Of a stretch of 64,000 bases of DNA, positions 63,768-64,000 are shown piece after piece (positions within the stretch are counted from its first letter, which is position 1; each line of letters begins with the position of its first letter). The notes under the pieces are model-generated. The model ran no database searches. It was not told the DNA's origin and saw only the letters and a list, made by a program, of their open reading frames with translations. The stretch spans positions 1,240,001-1,304,000 of the forward strand of contig NW_020194627.1 in NCBI RefSeq assembly GCF_002865645.1. The letters run 5' to 3'. Both the position numbers and the translations under genes were made by a program. The stretch is from Hyaloscypha bicolor E (Eukaryota > Ascomycota > Leotiomycetes > Helotiales > Hyaloscyphaceae).

Positions 63768-64000
63768 GATAGCAAAACAACAAATCAAAAACGTAAATAG
63801 TAAAGCATAAACAGTGTGCAGTGTGCAAAAGCTCAATTGATTGAATATGTATGAAGGATTGATTTCTAAGTCTACAGAAAAACCAGCTTTCTTATGTGAT
63901 TTCTGCAAGTCACGTGCAAAAGGCCGCAGCCTTTACCATGTGACCTAAACCTCAAAACCGCCAAAACAACATGATTTTCGACGAGTACGGCCTGCCGTAT
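63700..64000 (+). repeat. Repeat R1, unmutated 5' end (copy d, runs off window)
   Basis: Composition turns normal sharply at about 63705. The 300 bp match the reverse complement of 52132-52432, of which this is the unmutated form. It contains CACGTG and a TATATAAAG box (near 63735), so it looks like a promoter/leader, followed by a start codon at 63971. The left border, where the match stops, is about 63695-63700. Confidence 0.8.
63971..64000 (+). CDS. Start of an R1-encoded protein (partial)
   Basis: ATG at 63971 opens a frame MIFDEYGLPY that leaves the window. The same frame is recognisable, with RIP stops, in R1 copy a (minus, from 52161) for about 225 codons. Its later part also appears in copy c. 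The N-terminal region read from copy a is rich in positions that look like former Pro, His, Arg and Thr codons. The function is not known; repetition in at least three places here argues for a mobile-element gene rather than a single-copy host gene. Confidence 0.55.
   Translation, partial: MIFDEYGLPY

Noticed and set aside
1..64000. CRISPR arrays, rRNA or tRNA genes
   Set aside because: Fungal nuclear DNA; the tandem arrays seen lack spacer structure, and no tRNA cloverleaf or rRNA block was recognised (the tRNA-like 15-mer at 31593-31607 is a primer site, not a gene).

Overview
The window is a very AT-rich block from a filamentous ascomycete (Pezizomycotina-type) genome. It carries the hallmarks of repeat-induced point mutation (RIP). 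TpA is in excess, and CpA/TpG are depleted over most of the length. Long reading frames are broken almost only by TAG/TAA codons at places where the protein families have Gln or Trp, and catalytic Asp codons have become Asn. The gene families point the same way: a HET-NACHT-ankyrin NLR, pogo/Fot1-type DDE transposases, and fungal Ty1/copia and Ty3/gypsy retrotransposons. No intact host gene is visible. Nearly everything is a decayed mobile element or a decayed multicopy gene.

Layout. 1-810: AT-rich, nothing recognised. 811-1046: a MITE with 41-bp inverted ends. 1050-4766 (-): a RIP-broken NLR with an N-terminal HET domain, a NACHT ATPase and about eight ankyrin repeats. 4767-5900: an island of ordinary composition with the N-terminal remnant of a pogo transposase. 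6109-6340: a second, oppositely oriented copy of the same MITE. 6600-8865 (+): a RIP-broken pogo/Fot1 transposase. 9070-14440 (-): gypsy-1, containing an unmutated 133-bp solo LTR in gag. 14500-14976: a Harbinger-like MITE inside a repeat called R1 here. 15652-22645 (+): gypsy-2, a full-length element with 304-bp LTRs and target duplication TTAGA. 22820-23569: a 750-bp TRIM with 131-bp LTRs and target duplication GAAAT, hardly mutated. 24853-31778 (-): copia-1, full length, 171-bp LTRs. 31784-43180: extremely AT-rich decayed repeats (R2) with two minisatellites. 43180-44440: a stretch without RIP dinucleotide bias around a 100-N assembly gap. 44440-48880 (-): copia-2. 49890-51480: second copy of part of R2. 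51480-52432 (-): RIP-mutated R1. 52450-60190 (+): gypsy-3. 60200-63767 (+): an unrecognised decayed coding region ending in a 565-codon frame. 63700-64000: the unmutated 5' end of R1, with a reading frame opening as MIFDEYGLPY at the window edge.

The pieces form a nested record. Old retroelements were mutated by RIP. MITEs, the solo LTR and the TRIM landed in them, apparently too short or too recent to be attacked. At the right edge an intact copy of R1 faces its mutated twin 11.5 kb away, which gives a direct before/after view of RIP. All five recognisable reverse transcriptases have lost one or both catalytic aspartates, so no retroelement here can move by its own enzyme.
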